From the NCBI RefSeq assembly GCF_006874465.1, contig NZ_VIRL01000033.1, positions 1 to 54,250 of the forward strand: 54,250 nt of DNA. The letters are read 5' to 3'. The first letter of the stretch is position 1. Every line of letters starts with the position of its first letter. The notes beneath the pieces are model-generated. The model made no database searches and had not been told where the DNA came from. It saw nothing but the letters and a program-made list of their open reading frames with translations. The DNA comes from Microbispora bryophytorum. Lineage in GTDB: Bacteria; Actinomycetota; Actinomycetes; Streptosporangiales; Streptosporangiaceae. Positions 9,251 to 18,351 of the stretch are shown in pieces. Position numbers and translations under genes: made by a program.

Positions 9251-10084
9251 ATGGCGGAAGGGCGAAGCGACCGGCGGCCACCCACTCCGTTCGGTGAGCT
9301 CGCGGCCGAGTTCGCGGGCACGGCGATTCTCATCCTGATCGGCGTCGGCGTCGTGGCCCAGGTCTCGGCCGGCGGCATCGGCGACCACGACAGCATCGCG
9401 TGGGCGTGGGGCCTGGGGGTGACCCTCGGCGTCTACACGGCCGCCCGCGTCAGCGGCGCCCACCTCAACCCGGCGGTCACGGTCGCCCTCGCCGTCTTCA
9501 AGGGCTTCTCCTGGCGGAAGGTCCTGCCGTACGCGCTGGCGCAGACCGCGGGCGCCTTCGTGGCGGCACTGCTCGTCCGCTGGAACTACGCCGAGGTCCT
9601 GGCCAAGGCGGACCCCGGGCACACGATCAAGACGCAGGGGGTCTTCTCCACCCTCCCCGGCAACGGCACGCTGCCGGTCACCCAGTGGGGTGCGCTGCGC
9701 GACCAGATCATCGGCACGGCGATCCTGCTGTTCCTGATCTTCGCGATCTCCGACGAGCGCAACTCGGCGCCGCTCGCCAACCTCGCGCCGGTCATCATCG
9801 GCCTGCTGGTGGTCGCGATCGGCATGGCGTGGGGGACCGACGCCGGCTACGCCATCAACCCCGCCCGCGACTTCGGTCCGCGCCTCGCCTCGTTCTTCAC
9901 GGGGTACGGCTCGGCGTTCCGCGACCAGTACGGTGGGCTCTACTTCTGGGTGCCGATCATCGGACCGCTGGCCGGCGGCGTCATCGGCGCCGGGCTGTAC
10001 CAGCTCCTGGTCGCCCGCTTCCTGCCGCGTACGGACGCGGCCGAGCCCGCCCGCACGCCGCAAGCCGCCGCGCGGGCCGGCTGA
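9251..10084 (+). CDS. glpF: Glycerol uptake facilitator (aquaglyceroporin)
   Basis: 277 residues. It is a membrane channel letting glycerol diffuse into the cell before phosphorylation. The MIP-family double repeat is visible: first NPA box HLNPAVTVAL with N73, second box AINPARDFGPR with N203 and Asp207. The Asp after the second NPAR box marks glycerol facilitators rather than water channels. About six hydrophobic helices are apparent, starting at FAGTAILILIGVGVVAQV (~21-38). The start is fixed by AAGGAGGAG 5-8 bases upstream. It is the first gene of the glpF-glpK-glpD operon and is divergent from gylR. Confidence 0.95.
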   Translation: MAEGRSDRRPPTPFGELAAEFAGTAILILIGVGVVAQVSAGGIGDHDSIAWAWGLGVTLGVYTAARVSGAHLNPAVTVALAVFKGFSWRKVLPYALAQTAGAFVAALLVRWNYAEVLAKADPGHTIKTQGVFSTLPGNGTLPVTQWGALRDQIIGTAILLFLIFAISDERNSAPLANLAPVIIGLLVVAIGMAWGTDAGYAINPARDFGPRLASFFTGYGSAFRDQYGGLYFWVPIIGPLAGGVIGAGLYQLLVARFLPRTDAAEPARTPQAAARAG

Positions 10085-10147
10085 TCACCCGAGCCCCACC
10101 ACGTCCCAGCTCACCCGAGCCCACGCGAGACGAGAGGCGCAACGAGA

Positions 10148-11665
10148 ATGGCAGACTACGTCGGCGCGGTCGACCAGGGGACGACCAGCACCCGATTCAT
10201 GATCTTCGATCACGGGGGCAACGAGGTCGCCCGCCACCAGCTGGAACACCAGCAGATCCTGCCGCAGGCGGGCTGGGTCGAGCACAACCCGACCGAGATC
10301 TGGGAGCGCACCCGGGCGGTCGTCGAGACCGCGATGCGGACCGCGGGCCTGCATGCCTCCGACCTCGCGGCGCTCGGCATCACCAACCAGCGCGAGACCG
10401 CCGTCGTCTGGGACCGGCGCACCGGCCGCCCGTACTACAACGCCATCGTCTGGCAGGACACCCGCACCGACCGCATCGCCTCGGCGCTGGAGCGGGAGGG
10501 CAAGGGCGAGGTGATCCGGCGCAAGGCCGGACTGCCGCCCGCCACCTACTTCTCCGGCGGCAAGATCCAGTGGATTCTGGAGAACGTCCCCGGCGTCCGC
10601 GAGGCCGCCGAGCGCGGCGACGCGATCTTCGGCAACACCGACACCTGGCTGCTGTGGAACCTGACGGGCGGCGTCGACGGCGGCGTCCACGTCACCGACC
10701 CCACCAACGCCAGCCGCACGATGCTGATGAACCTGGAGACGCTCGACTGGGACGACGAGCTGCTGTCGTTCTTCGGCGTCCCCCGCCAGATGCTCCCGGA
10801 GATCCGGCCCTCCTCCAACCCCGACCTGTACGGCGTGACCCGCGCCGGCGGCCCGCTCGGTGGGGAGGTCCCCCTCGCGGGCGACCTCGGCGACCAGCAG
10901 GCCGCGACCGTCGGCCAGGTCTGCTTCGAGCCCGGCACGGCCAAGAACACCTACGGCACCGGCAACTTCCTGCTGCTCAACACCGGCACCGAGCTCGTGC
11001 GCTCCCGGAACGGCCTGCTCACCACGGTCTGCTACCAGTTCGGCTCGGCCAAACCCGTGTACGCGCTGGAGGGGTCGATCGCGGTCACCGGCTCGGCCGT
11101 GCAGTGGCTGCGCGACCAGCTCGGGATCATCTCGGGGGCGTCGCAGAGCGAGGCGCTCGCCCGGCAGGTCGAGGACAACGGCGGCGTCTACTTCGTGCCC
11201 GCGTTCTCCGGCCTGTTCGCGCCCTACTGGCGGTCCGACGCCCGGGGCGCCATCGTCGGGCTGTCCCGCTACAACACCAACGCCCACCTGGCCCGCGCCA
11301 CGCTCGAATCGATCTGCTACCAGACCAAGGACGTGGTCGGCGCGATGGAGCAGGACTCCGGCGTCGTCCTCGACGTGCTGCGGGTGGACGGCGGCGTGAC
11401 GGCCAACGAGCTGTGCATGCAGATGCAGGCCGACATCCTCGGCGTCCCGGTGTCGCGTCCGGTGGTGGCCGAGACCACCGCGCTCGGGGCCGCGTACGCC
11501 GCCGGTCTGGCCGTCGGCTTCTGGAAGTCCACCGACGACCTGAAGCGGAACTGGCACGAGGACCGCCGCTGGGAGCCCACCTGGAGCGACGAGCAGCGCG
11601 AGCGCGGCTACGCCGGATGGCGCAAGGCCGTCCAGCGGACGCTCGACTGGGTCGACGTCGACTGA
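10148..11665 (+). CDS. glpK: Glycerol kinase, second copy (operon copy)
   Basis: 505 residues, full length. It carries [17 protein letters not shown] at the N-terminus, [45 protein letters not shown] and [15 protein letters not shown], the standard FGGY glycerol-kinase motifs. It converts glycerol entering through GlpF into glycerol-3-phosphate for GlpD. Its position 63 bases after glpF and before glpD marks it as the main catabolic copy. It differs clearly in sequence from the copy at 6613-8136, so the pair is an old duplication or was acquired separately, not a recent tandem copy. Both look catalytically intact. Confidence 0.95.
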   Translation: MADYVGAVDQGTTSTRFMIFDHGGNEVARHQLEHQQILPQAGWVEHNPTEIWERTRAVVETAMRTAGLHASDLAALGITNQRETAVVWDRRTGRPYYNAIVWQDTRTDRIASALEREGKGEVIRRKAGLPPATYFSGGKIQWILENVPGVREAAERGDAIFGNTDTWLLWNLTGGVDGGVHVTDPTNASRTMLMNLETLDWDDELLSFFGVPRQMLPEIRPSSNPDLYGVTRAGGPLGGEVPLAGDLGDQQAATVGQVCFEPGTAKNTYGTGNFLLLNTGTELVRSRNGLLTTVCYQFGSAKPVYALEGSIAVTGSAVQWLRDQLGIISGASQSEALARQVEDNGGVYFVPAFSGLFAPYWRSDARGAIVGLSRYNTNAHLARATLESICYQTKDVVGAMEQDSGVVLDVLRVDGGVTANELCMQMQADILGVPVSRPVVAETTALGAAYAAGLAVGFWKSTDDLKRNWHEDRRWEPTWSDEQRERGYAGWRKAVQRTLDWVDVD

Positions 11666-11674
11666 GCCGGCCGA

Positions 11675-11727
11675 CAGAACAGGGCCGCCTGGCAGAACAG
11701 GCCGCCTGGCAGAACAGGGCCGGCTGA
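11675..11727. repeat. Three 17-18 bp tandem repeats between glpK and glpD
   Basis: Units beginning CAGAACAGG at 11675, 11693 and 11710 repeat with one to three changes (CAGAACAGGGCCGCCTGG, then a 17-base unit, then a variant ending CGGCTGA). They fill most of the 87-base glpK-glpD gap. They are probably a slippage product; an effect on operon mRNA is possible but unproven. Confidence 0.8.
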
Positions 11728-11752
11728 CAAGAACGAGGGAGTCAACACCGAT

Positions 11753-13483
11753 ATGTCTGTACCCATGGGTCCCCGCGCTCGGGAGGCGGCACTGCGGAGG
11801 CTGGCCGAGGACGAGTTCGACGTCCTCGTCGTCGGCGGCGGGGTGGTCGGCGCCGGGGTCGCGCTCGACGCGGTCTCGCGCGGTCTGTCCGTCGCGCTGG
11901 TGGAGGCCCGTGACCTCGCGGCCGGCACTTCGAGCCGGTCGAGCAAGCTGATCCACGGCGGGCTGCGCTACCTGGAGCAGCTCGACTTCCGGCTGGTGCG
12001 GGAGGCGCTCAGGGAACGGGGCCTGCTGGTGACCCGGCTGGCCCCGCACCTGGTGCGTCCGGTGCCCTTCCTGCTGCCGCTGCGTCACCGCGTGTGGGAG
12101 CGCGGCTACGTCGGCGCGGGCGTGCTGCTCTACGACACGCTCGGCGGCGCCCGCGTGCTGCCGCGGCACCGCCAGCTCAGCCACAGCCGGGCCCTGCGCG
12201 AGGCTCCCGGCCTGCGCAGCGACGCGCTCGTCGGGGCGATCCAGTACTACGACGCCCAGGTCGACGACGCCCGCTTCACGATGACGGTGGCCCGTACGGC
12301 CATGCAGTACGGCGCGTGCGTCACCACCCGCGCGAAGGTCACCGGGTTCCTGCGCGACACGCTCTCGGAAGGAGGGGGCCAGGTCGTCGGCGCGCTGGTG
12401 CGCGACCTGGAGAGCGGCGCCGAGCTGCGGGTGCGGGCCCGTCAGGTGATCAACGCCACCGGTGTGTGGACCGACGAGATTCAGCGGCTCGCGGGGGCGT
12501 CGCCGGGCTCGCGGGGGTCGGTGACCGTCCAGGCATCCAAGGGCGTGCACCTCGTCGTGCCCAGGGAGAAGATCCGCCTCGACACCGGGCTGATCCTGCG
12601 CACCGAGAAGAGCGTGCTGTTCGTCATCCCCTGGGGTCCGCACTGGATCGTCGGCACCACCGACACCCCCTGGGACCTGGACAAGGTCGAGCCGGCGCCC
12701 ACCCGGGCCGACATCGACTACATCCTGGAGCACGTCAACGCCGTGCTGCGGACGCCGCTCACCCACGACGACATCGAGGGCGTCTACGCGGGCCTGCGTC
12801 CGCTGCTGGCCGGGTCGGCAGCGCGGTCGCAGACCGTCAAGCTGTCCAGGGAGCACGCGGTCATCCGGCCCGAGCCCGGCCTGGTCATCGTCGCGGGCGG
12901 CAAGTACACGACCTATCGCGTGATGGCCAAGGACGCGGTCGACGTCGCGGTGGCCGGCCTCGGCCAGAAGGTGCCCGCGTCGGTCACAGACCGCGTCCCG
13001 GTCCTCGGGGCCGCCGGGTTCGAGGCGCTGCGCAACAACAGGCGCCGCCTGGCCGGGCGCGCGGGGCTGCCCGTCGCGCGGGTCGAGCACCTGCTCGGCC
13101 GGTACGGCTCCTGCGTCGAGGAGGTGCTCGCGCTCGTCGAGGCCGACCCCGGGCTGGGCGACCCGATCCCCGGCGCGGAGGGCTATCTCAAGGCCGAGGC
13201 CGTGTACGCGGTCACCCACGAGGGGGCGCTGCACCTGGAGGACGTGCTGGTCCGGCGCACCCGGGTCTTCATCGAGGAACGGGACCACGGGCTCGTGGCG
13301 GCCCCCGTGGTCGCCGCGCTGATCGCGCCCGCCCTCGGCTGGGACGACGACCGGGTGCGCGCGGAGATCGACGCCTACCGGTCCGGCGTGGAGGCCGACC
13401 TCGCGGCGCAGCGTGAGATCGACGACACCGCGGCCAACGCCGTACGGCTCGCGGCGGCCGCCCCGGCCGACCAGGTGGCCTGA
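11753..13483 (+). CDS. glpD: Glycerol-3-phosphate dehydrogenase, FAD-dependent
   Basis: 576 residues, normal for GlpD. It oxidises sn-glycerol-3-phosphate to dihydroxyacetone phosphate at the membrane, passing electrons to the quinone pool. The FAD-binding dinucleotide motif VLVVGGGVVGAG is at ~24-35, followed by TSSRSSKLIHGGLRYLEQ, which is diagnostic of the family. Later family blocks are VIPWGPHWIVGTTDTPW and VAGGKYTTYRVMAKDAVD, then a C-terminal DAO_C helical domain (~430-560). The start ATG at 11753 has GAGGGAG upstream; an in-frame ATG five codons later is possible. Last gene of the glycerol operon. Confidence 0.95.
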   Translation: MSVPMGPRAREAALRRLAEDEFDVLVVGGGVVGAGVALDAVSRGLSVALVEARDLAAGTSSRSSKLIHGGLRYLEQLDFRLVREALRERGLLVTRLAPHLVRPVPFLLPLRHRVWERGYVGAGVLLYDTLGGARVLPRHRQLSHSRALREAPGLRSDALVGAIQYYDAQVDDARFTMTVARTAMQYGACVTTRAKVTGFLRDTLSEGGGQVVGALVRDLESGAELRVRARQVINATGVWTDEIQRLAGASPGSRGSVTVQASKGVHLVVPREKIRLDTGLILRTEKSVLFVIPWGPHWIVGTTDTPWDLDKVEPAPTRADIDYILEHVNAVLRTPLTHDDIEGVYAGLRPLLAGSAARSQTVKLSREHAVIRPEPGLVIVAGGKYTTYRVMAKDAVDVAVAGLGQKVPASVTDRVPVLGAAGFEALRNNRRRLAGRAGLPVARVEHLLGRYGSCVEEVLALVEADPGLGDPIPGAEGYLKAEAVYAVTHEGALHLEDVLVRRTRVFIEERDHGLVAAPVVAALIAPALGWDDDRVRAEIDAYRSGVEADLAAQREIDDTAANAVRLAAAAPADQVA

Positions 13484-13574
13484 CGAGCCTTGGCCGGGAG
13501 CCGGGGGAGGGACGGACGGGACGGCGTCCGTGGGGCAGCCTGCCCTGATCGACCTCGTCCGGTCGCCGGGCAGG

Positions 13575-15329
13575 TCATCCCTGTCCCGCTTCTTCGACCG
13601 TCACATCGAGGGTGGCCGTCGTCGGCAGGCTCGCCCGGTCGCCGTCGAACTCAACGCGATACGAGTACTCGCCCGCCTCGGCGGGTGTGTCCATGAAGCG
13701 GAATCGTCCGTCGAAGATGATCGCGGACACGGACGGCAGCACGGTGACCACGGTGCCCCTGCTGTTGGTGACCTCGCGCAGGACCCTCAACTTGGTGGTG
13801 GAACCCACGGGTTGACCACCCTGGGAGAGTACCCCGCTGAACTTGAGCTGTGTGCCGACGACGCCCGTCTCCGGTCCGGAGAGGGTGATCGACGACACTG
13901 CCTTGACCAAGGTGACGGTCGCCGAGGCGGTGCTCCAGTGCACGGTCGGACTGCCGTTCCAGATCACGTCGTATCTGATCACCCCAGCGCTTCTCGGCCT
14001 GTCTGTGAAGGTGAACGTGCCGTCCTCCGCGGTCGTCACTTCGCGGGTGAGTTCGGCGCTGTCGTTCACGTAGCGGGTCACCGAAAGCGGTTGCTCGCCC
14101 GGAGCCGACCCGTCGGGCAGCGTGAGCCGGCCGGTCAGGGTGAGTATGTCGGCCCCGGTCCCGGTGGACGGAGCCGTCAGGGTCAACGTGGCTTCCGGGA
14201 GCGTGCCGGTTTCCAGCCGCCACAGGTGCAGGTGGTCGCTATCCAGGTCTCTCCACACGGCGAAGAGGTCGTTACCCGAGAAAGTGAGACTCCGCAGGTC
14301 CATCAGACCGCCATGATCCGTGAGAGTGCCGGTGTAGGTCGGGGCCGTCGTCGCACTGTCGTACAGGGTGACACCCAGTCCGGACTTGGTCCCACGTCCG
14401 GCCGCGACGTGAGTTCCGTCCGCGCTGACCGCGACGACCGGCAAGTAGTAGCCGGAGTCCGGATCCGGGCCGTAGGCGCGGACCTTCTGGAGGCTGGTCG
14501 TGTCCCAGGCGAAGTATTCGTCCGAATCGGGGAATGCCGCGATGATCGTCGAGCCGTCGGGTGTGATGGCGAGGTCTCCCAGGAAGCCCGTGTGGTAGTC
14601 GTGGCCGTCGATGATGCCGCGCAGGGTGGCCCGAAGCGTGTTCACGTCATACACCCTCAGGCTGGCCGGGGAGAGCCCTGAGTCGCCGACCACCAGAGTA
14701 TTTCCGGCGGCGGCGACCTTGGGGCTGGCATAGGTCGCCGCCACCCGGATCAGTCGTGATCGGTATCCGGACGACAAGTCGATGCCGACGACACCGCCAT
14801 CCCATTGGTCGCACCCGTATCCCACCCAGAGCCATCTGCCCGACAGCGCCAAGTTCGTCGGGCATGGGTATTCGGCCAGGCTGATTTCCCGGGTGGTGTC
14901 GAGAGTGGCGGTGTCGAGCTCCATGACCTCGTTCGGATCGCGTAGTGCCGCATACAGCCGTGTGCCGTCCGGCGTGATGGCAAGGCTCCGCGCGGACAGG
15001 CCGCCGACAGCGGTGTTGAACGTGCCGTTGGCGTTGACGACGAGGAGTTGGTCGTCCCCGGCGATGAAGGCCTTGCCTCCTCCCGCCACCACGTCACCGC
15101 CGCCCGTGATGCCCAGGTCGGTCGTGATGTCGGCGGCCGAGGCAGCCGGTGTGTGCACGACGACAAGGCCGGCTGTCACCGTCAAAGCGGTTACGAGGCA
15201 GGCCAGCAGCCGGGTGATTGATGACTTATGGAATCTGCGGCGCTCTTCGCGGGGCGACGAGCGCTCGTGAATTCCTGATTCGGATGTGCTGGAACGACTG
15301 GGATGTTTCCGAAGGAAAGCGATGATCAC
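13575..15329 (-). CDS. Secreted beta-propeller/Ig-like repeat protein
   Basis: 584 residues from a GTG at 15329 with no good ribosome binding site. A long basic N-terminus precedes a signal peptide (hydrophobic ~38-58, likely cleavage after ASA near 65). Residues ~70-370 contain propeller-type repeats of the YVTN/WD kind (SLAITPDGTRLYAA, DLAITPDGSTIIAA, VVAVSADGTHVAAG). Residues ~375-580 hold two Ig-like/surface-adhesin domains with related strands (LTLTGRLTLPDGSAPGEQPL; LKFSGVLSQGGQPVGSTT). There are no catalytic motifs. It is probably an exported binding or surface protein. Its third-position GC is lower than that of the flanking glycerol genes, which hints at accessory origin. It is convergent with glpD. 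Confidence 0.75.
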   Translation of the reverse strand: MIIAFLRKHPSRSSTSESGIHERSSPREERRRFHKSSITRLLACLVTALTVTAGLVVVHTPAASAADITTDLGITGGGDVVAGGGKAFIAGDDQLLVVNANGTFNTAVGGLSARSLAITPDGTRLYAALRDPNEVMELDTATLDTTREISLAEYPCPTNLALSGRWLWVGYGCDQWDGGVVGIDLSSGYRSRLIRVAATYASPKVAAAGNTLVVGDSGLSPASLRVYDVNTLRATLRGIIDGHDYHTGFLGDLAITPDGSTIIAAFPDSDEYFAWDTTSLQKVRAYGPDPDSGYYLPVVAVSADGTHVAAGRGTKSGLGVTLYDSATTAPTYTGTLTDHGGLMDLRSLTFSGNDLFAVWRDLDSDHLHLWRLETGTLPEATLTLTAPSTGTGADILTLTGRLTLPDGSAPGEQPLSVTRYVNDSAELTREVTTAEDGTFTFTDRPRSAGVIRYDVIWNGSPTVHWSTASATVTLVKAVSSITLSGPETGVVGTQLKFSGVLSQGGQPVGSTTKLRVLREVTNSRGTVVTVLPSVSAIIFDGRFRFMDTPAEAGEYSYRVEFDGDRASLPTTATLDVTVEEAGQG

Positions 15330-15521
15330 GACAGTGATGTAGCCATATCCATCCCGATCACGTCAAGGCAATATCGCCCCGTACGCTGGCGGAAGGCCGT
15401 GCCGCGTTCCGAACGCTCAACGGACGGAGGCATGTTCTCCGGCGTATTCGTGCATTACGACCCGCTGGGCGCCCTTGAAGGGTGTGCGGTTTCAGGCGCC
15501 TCGCCATGTGGGTGAATTCGC

Positions 15522-15678
15522 GATCGAAACTTCACTCTGCGGCGCACATACGGCGCCGCCAAGCTGGAAAACATCTTGTTCATTCGGGAGCTGCACCGCC
15601 GCTACCGCAGCCGAGGTATTTCCCTGGCCAAGCAACGTTCGCCGGGCACGTCTTCGGCGTTCAGTCCCTCGGAGGGGT
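15522..15678 (+). pseudogene. Remnant of a short-chain dehydrogenase/reductase
   Basis: Within an otherwise gene-free stretch, the + strand reads RTYGAAKLENILFIRELHRR and then YRSRGISLA, the YxxxK active-site helix region of a classical SDR. The next conserved block appears one frame over as TFAGHVFGVQ, matching the usual FHPGxVAT segment. There is an in-frame stop just upstream (15513-15515) and a frameshift near 15620, and the N- and C-terminal parts are missing. Only about 45 codons of a roughly 300-codon gene survive. The rest of 15330-15660 holds nothing else I can recognise. Confidence 0.65.
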
Positions 15679-16326
15679 GGCCGCGGCGGTCTGGGACAGC
15701 ACCTGGAGAAGGCGTTCGGGCGTGTCCACCACGGCGATGAGGCCGGGATCGGCGAAGTCGGCCGCCTCGCCGAACCCCCACGTCACGGCGATGCTCCGCA
15801 CACCGCAGGCGGCCGCGCCGGCGACGTCCTCCCTACGGTCGCCGATCATGACGGCCGCCTCGGGCGCAGCGCCGAGGGTGTCGAGCGCGTGCCGCACGAC
15901 GTCCGCCTTGTGCCGTCGTGACCCGTCGAGCGTCGCCCCGGCAACGTAGGCGAAGAAGCCGTCGAGCCCGAAGTGCACCAGGATCTTCTCCGCGTAGACG
16001 GCCGGTTTCGACGTCGCCACCGCCAGGGTCCAGCCGTCGGCGACGAGCGCCTCCAGCACGGCGGGGATTCCCTCGATGACCTCGTTCTCGTACATCCCGT
16101 CGGTGTAGCGCTCGCGGTACGCGTGGATCGCCTCGTCGACACGCTCTGGCGGCACGCCGAGCAGGAGGAATCCCTCAGGAAGGGGAGGGCCGATCATGGC
16201 GCGGAGTCGCTCGTGCTCCACCTCCATAATCCCGACCGCGGACAGGGCGTGCCGCAGCGAGGCGACGATGCCGGTCTCGGGGTCGGTCAGCGTGCCGTCG
16301 AGGTCGAAGAGGCAGTATCGGGTCAC
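15661..16326 (-). CDS. HAD-family phosphatase (phosphoglycolate phosphatase-like)
   Basis: 221 residues, GTG start at 16326. HAD motif I is FDLDGTLTDP at the N-terminus with both catalytic Asp residues, motif II is in VATSKPAVYAEK, and motifs III/IV are in HKADVVRHAL and MIGDRREDVAGA. The helical cap between motifs I and II is of the PGP/pyrophosphatase/5'-nucleotidase type. It dephosphorylates a small metabolite in the cytoplasm; the substrate is not evident. It lies 27 bases downstream of the ROK regulator on the same strand and is probably co-transcribed, suggesting a sugar-phosphate substrate, but this is inference. Confidence 0.85.
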   Translation of the reverse strand: MTRYCLFDLDGTLTDPETGIVASLRHALSAVGIMEVEHERLRAMIGPPLPEGFLLLGVPPERVDEAIHAYRERYTDGMYENEVIEGIPAVLEALVADGWTLAVATSKPAVYAEKILVHFGLDGFFAYVAGATLDGSRRHKADVVRHALDTLGAAPEAAVMIGDRREDVAGAAACGVRSIAVTWGFGEAADFADPGLIAVVDTPERLLQVLSQTAAATPPRD

Positions 16327-16353
16327 GTACGGCTGTCCGTTCAGGGTCGGTGT

Positions 16354-17472
16354 TCAGGCGAGCACGGCGTCGAGCAGCAGGGAACCGGCGCCGAGCAGGG
16401 CGGCGTCGGGTCCCGACCGGGAGGTGGAGATCTCCAGGTCGCGGGTGGCCAGCGGCAGGCACCGCTCGTACACCGCCGCGCGGATCGACGCGATCAGCGG
16501 CTCGGCCGGCGACAGGCTGCCCCCGACCACGATCGCGTCGGGATTGATGAAGTTCACCAGCACGGTCAGCACCTCGCCGATGAGCCGGCCGGCGTTGCGG
16601 ACCAGGGCGGTGGCCTCGGGCACCCCGTCCTCGACCAGCGCGACGACGTCGGCCGGCCGCCGCACCGGGATGCCCTGCTCGTTGAGCACGCTCATCAGGG
16701 CCGCGCCGCTGGCGTAGGCCTCCAGGCAGTCGTCGTGCCCGCAGGAGCAGGTGACCGACGAGTCGCTCCTGACCCGCACGTGGCTGATGTCGCCGGCCGC
16801 GCCCCGCCCCCGATGGAGCGCGCCGTTCACCATCACGCCGCAGCCGATGCCGCTGCCGGCCTTGAGCACCATCAGCGTCTCGCACTTGGGCCACGACCTG
16901 GCCTCCCCGGCCGCCATGAGGTTGGCGTCGTTCTCCACCAGCACCGGCAGGTCGAAGTGCGCGCCGAGGCGCTCCGCGACGGGGAAGTTGTTCCAGCCGG
17001 GCATGCGCGAGGGCGCGACGACCCGGCCGGTCGCCGGGTCCACAGGACCGGGGATGCCCGTGCCGACCCCGCGCAGCGGGACCCCGGGCGGGCCGTGCGC
17101 GGACAGCAGGTCCTCGAACGCGGCGGCCATCCCGTCGATGGTCGCCTCGGGGCCGTCCGCGATATCGCAGGGGCGCTCCTCGACCACCAGCGGGGTGCCG
17201 CTGAGGTCGAGGAGGCCGAGGCGCGCGTGGTGGGCGCCCAGATCGGCGACCGCGAGCAGTCCCGCGCTGGGGCTGAGCCGCAGCCGGCGGGGTCGCCGCC
17301 CGCCGCGGGAGGTGCCCGCGCCCTCCTCCACCAGCAGTCCGCTGCCGATCAGTTCTTCGACGCGCAGCGAGACGCTGGAGGCCGCCAGGCCGGACAGGCG
17401 GGCGAGTTCCGCCCGCGACTCGGCGTGGCCGGCGGCGACGAGGCGCAGGAGGTCGCCCTGCGCCCCCCGCAC
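16354..17472 (-). CDS. ROK-family transcriptional regulator
   Basis: About 372 residues from the GTG at 17472, which has GAGAGG 6 bases upstream; the ATG at 17496 would add eight residues but has no ribosome binding site. The N-terminal winged helix (~1-65) contains [20 protein letters not shown]. The ROK domain (~75-370) has [28 protein letters not shown] and [19 protein letters not shown], then the zinc motif [15 protein letters not shown]. Such proteins repress sugar genes and respond to sugars or sugar phosphates. It is divergent from an amino-acid-type ABC operon and followed by a HAD phosphatase. Which of these it controls is not clear. Confidence 0.88.
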   Translation of the reverse strand: MRGAQGDLLRLVAAGHAESRAELARLSGLAASSVSLRVEELIGSGLLVEEGAGTSRGGRRPRRLRLSPSAGLLAVADLGAHHARLGLLDLSGTPLVVEERPCDIADGPEATIDGMAAAFEDLLSAHGPPGVPLRGVGTGIPGPVDPATGRVVAPSRMPGWNNFPVAERLGAHFDLPVLVENDANLMAAGEARSWPKCETLMVLKAGSGIGCGVMVNGALHRGRGAAGDISHVRVRSDSSVTCSCGHDDCLEAYASGAALMSVLNEQGIPVRRPADVVALVEDGVPEATALVRNAGRLIGEVLTVLVNFINPDAIVVGGSLSPAEPLIASIRAAVYERCLPLATRDLEISTSRSGPDAALLGAGSLLLDAVLA

Positions 17473-17537
17473 CGGCAACCTCTCTTTGCCTGGCATGGAG
17501 GAAGGAATACCACGGCGTGACTTTGTCCGCCAACGCG

Positions 17538-17567
17538 TTGACTTCGACCAGAATCATCCATTACGGT
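17538..17567 (+). promoter_or_regulatory. Candidate promoter of the amino-acid ABC operon
   Basis: TTGACT at 17538-17543 and TACGGT at 17562-17567 are separated by 18 bases, about 35 bases upstream of the ATPase start at 17601. It lies in the divergent gap with the ROK gene. Confidence 0.4.
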
Positions 17568-17600
17568 CCGCCGTATCTTCGATTTCGAAGGAAGATGGCG

Positions 17601-18329
17601 ATGATTCGGGTACGAGGCCTCAACAAGTGGTTCGGTGAGCACCACGTGCTGCACGACGTCGACCTCGACGTGGCACGCGGCGAGGTCGTGGTGGTGATCG
17701 GGCCCTCCGGGTCCGGCAAGTCGACGCTGTGCCGGTGCCTCAACCGGCTGGAGGCGGCCGACTCGGGCGAGATCCTCGTCGACGGGGTGCCCGTGCCCGC
17801 GGAGGGCCGCGAGCTGGCCCGGCTGCGGGCCGACGTGGGGATGGTCTTCCAGAGCTTCAACCTCTTCCAGCACAAGACCGTGCTGGAGAACGTGATGCTC
17901 GCGCCGATGAAGGTGCGCGGCGTGAGCCGGGCCGAGGCCGGGCGGACCGCACATGAGCTGCTGGCCCGGGTCGGCATCGCCGAGCAGGCCGGCAAGCAGC
18001 CCGCACGGCTGTCGGGCGGCCAGCAGCAGCGCGCCGCCATCGCCCGCGCGCTCGCCATGCGGCCCAAGGCCATGCTCTTCGACGAGCCCACCTCGGCGCT
18101 CGACCCGGAGATGGTCGGCGAGGTCCTCGACGTGATGACGGGCCTGGCCGCCGACGGCATGACCATGGTCGTCGTCACCCACGAGATGGGGTTCGCGCGC
18201 CGCGCGGCCGACCGCGTGGTGTTCATGGACGGCGGCCGGATCGTCGAGACGGGGGAGCCGAACGCCTTCTTCGACTCCCCCCGGACCGATCGGGCCAGGG
18301 ACTTCCTGGCCAAGGTACTCACGCACTGA
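17601..18329 (+). CDS. gluA: ABC transporter ATPase, polar amino acid (glutamate) type
   Basis: 242 residues from the ATG at 17601, 8 bases after AAGGA. Walker [10 protein letters not shown] is at 34-42, the Q-loop is in [19 protein letters not shown], the signature [15 protein letters not shown] starts at 137, and Walker [16 protein letters not shown] and the switch-His segment [12 protein letters not shown] follow. It is a cytoplasmic ATPase powering uptake of polar amino acids with the adjacent lipoprotein and two permeases. The family resembles Corynebacterium GluA and E. coli GltL. First gene of a coupled operon running to at least the asparaginase. Confidence 0.9.
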   Translation: MIRVRGLNKWFGEHHVLHDVDLDVARGEVVVVIGPSGSGKSTLCRCLNRLEAADSGEILVDGVPVPAEGRELARLRADVGMVFQSFNLFQHKTVLENVMLAPMKVRGVSRAEAGRTAHELLARVGIAEQAGKQPARLSGGQQQRAAIARALAMRPKAMLFDEPTSALDPEMVGEVLDVMTGLAADGMTMVVVTHEMGFARRAADRVVFMDGGRIVETGEPNAFFDSPRTDRARDFLAKVLTH

Positions 18330-18351
18330 TCGCAAAGGATGGTGGACCCCG

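Noticed and set aside
10085..13288. 1,067-codon - strand frame opposite glpK-glpD
   Set aside because: It is a mirror frame of two well-supported genes and lacks any family motif.
13484..13574. Clear terminator between glpD and the secreted protein gene
   Set aside because: Only weak pairings (CCTGCCC with GGGCAGG across a long loop) are present; not convincing.
15303..15515. 70-codon + strand frame upstream of the SDR relic
   Set aside because: No similarity to an SDR N-terminus and no ribosome binding site.
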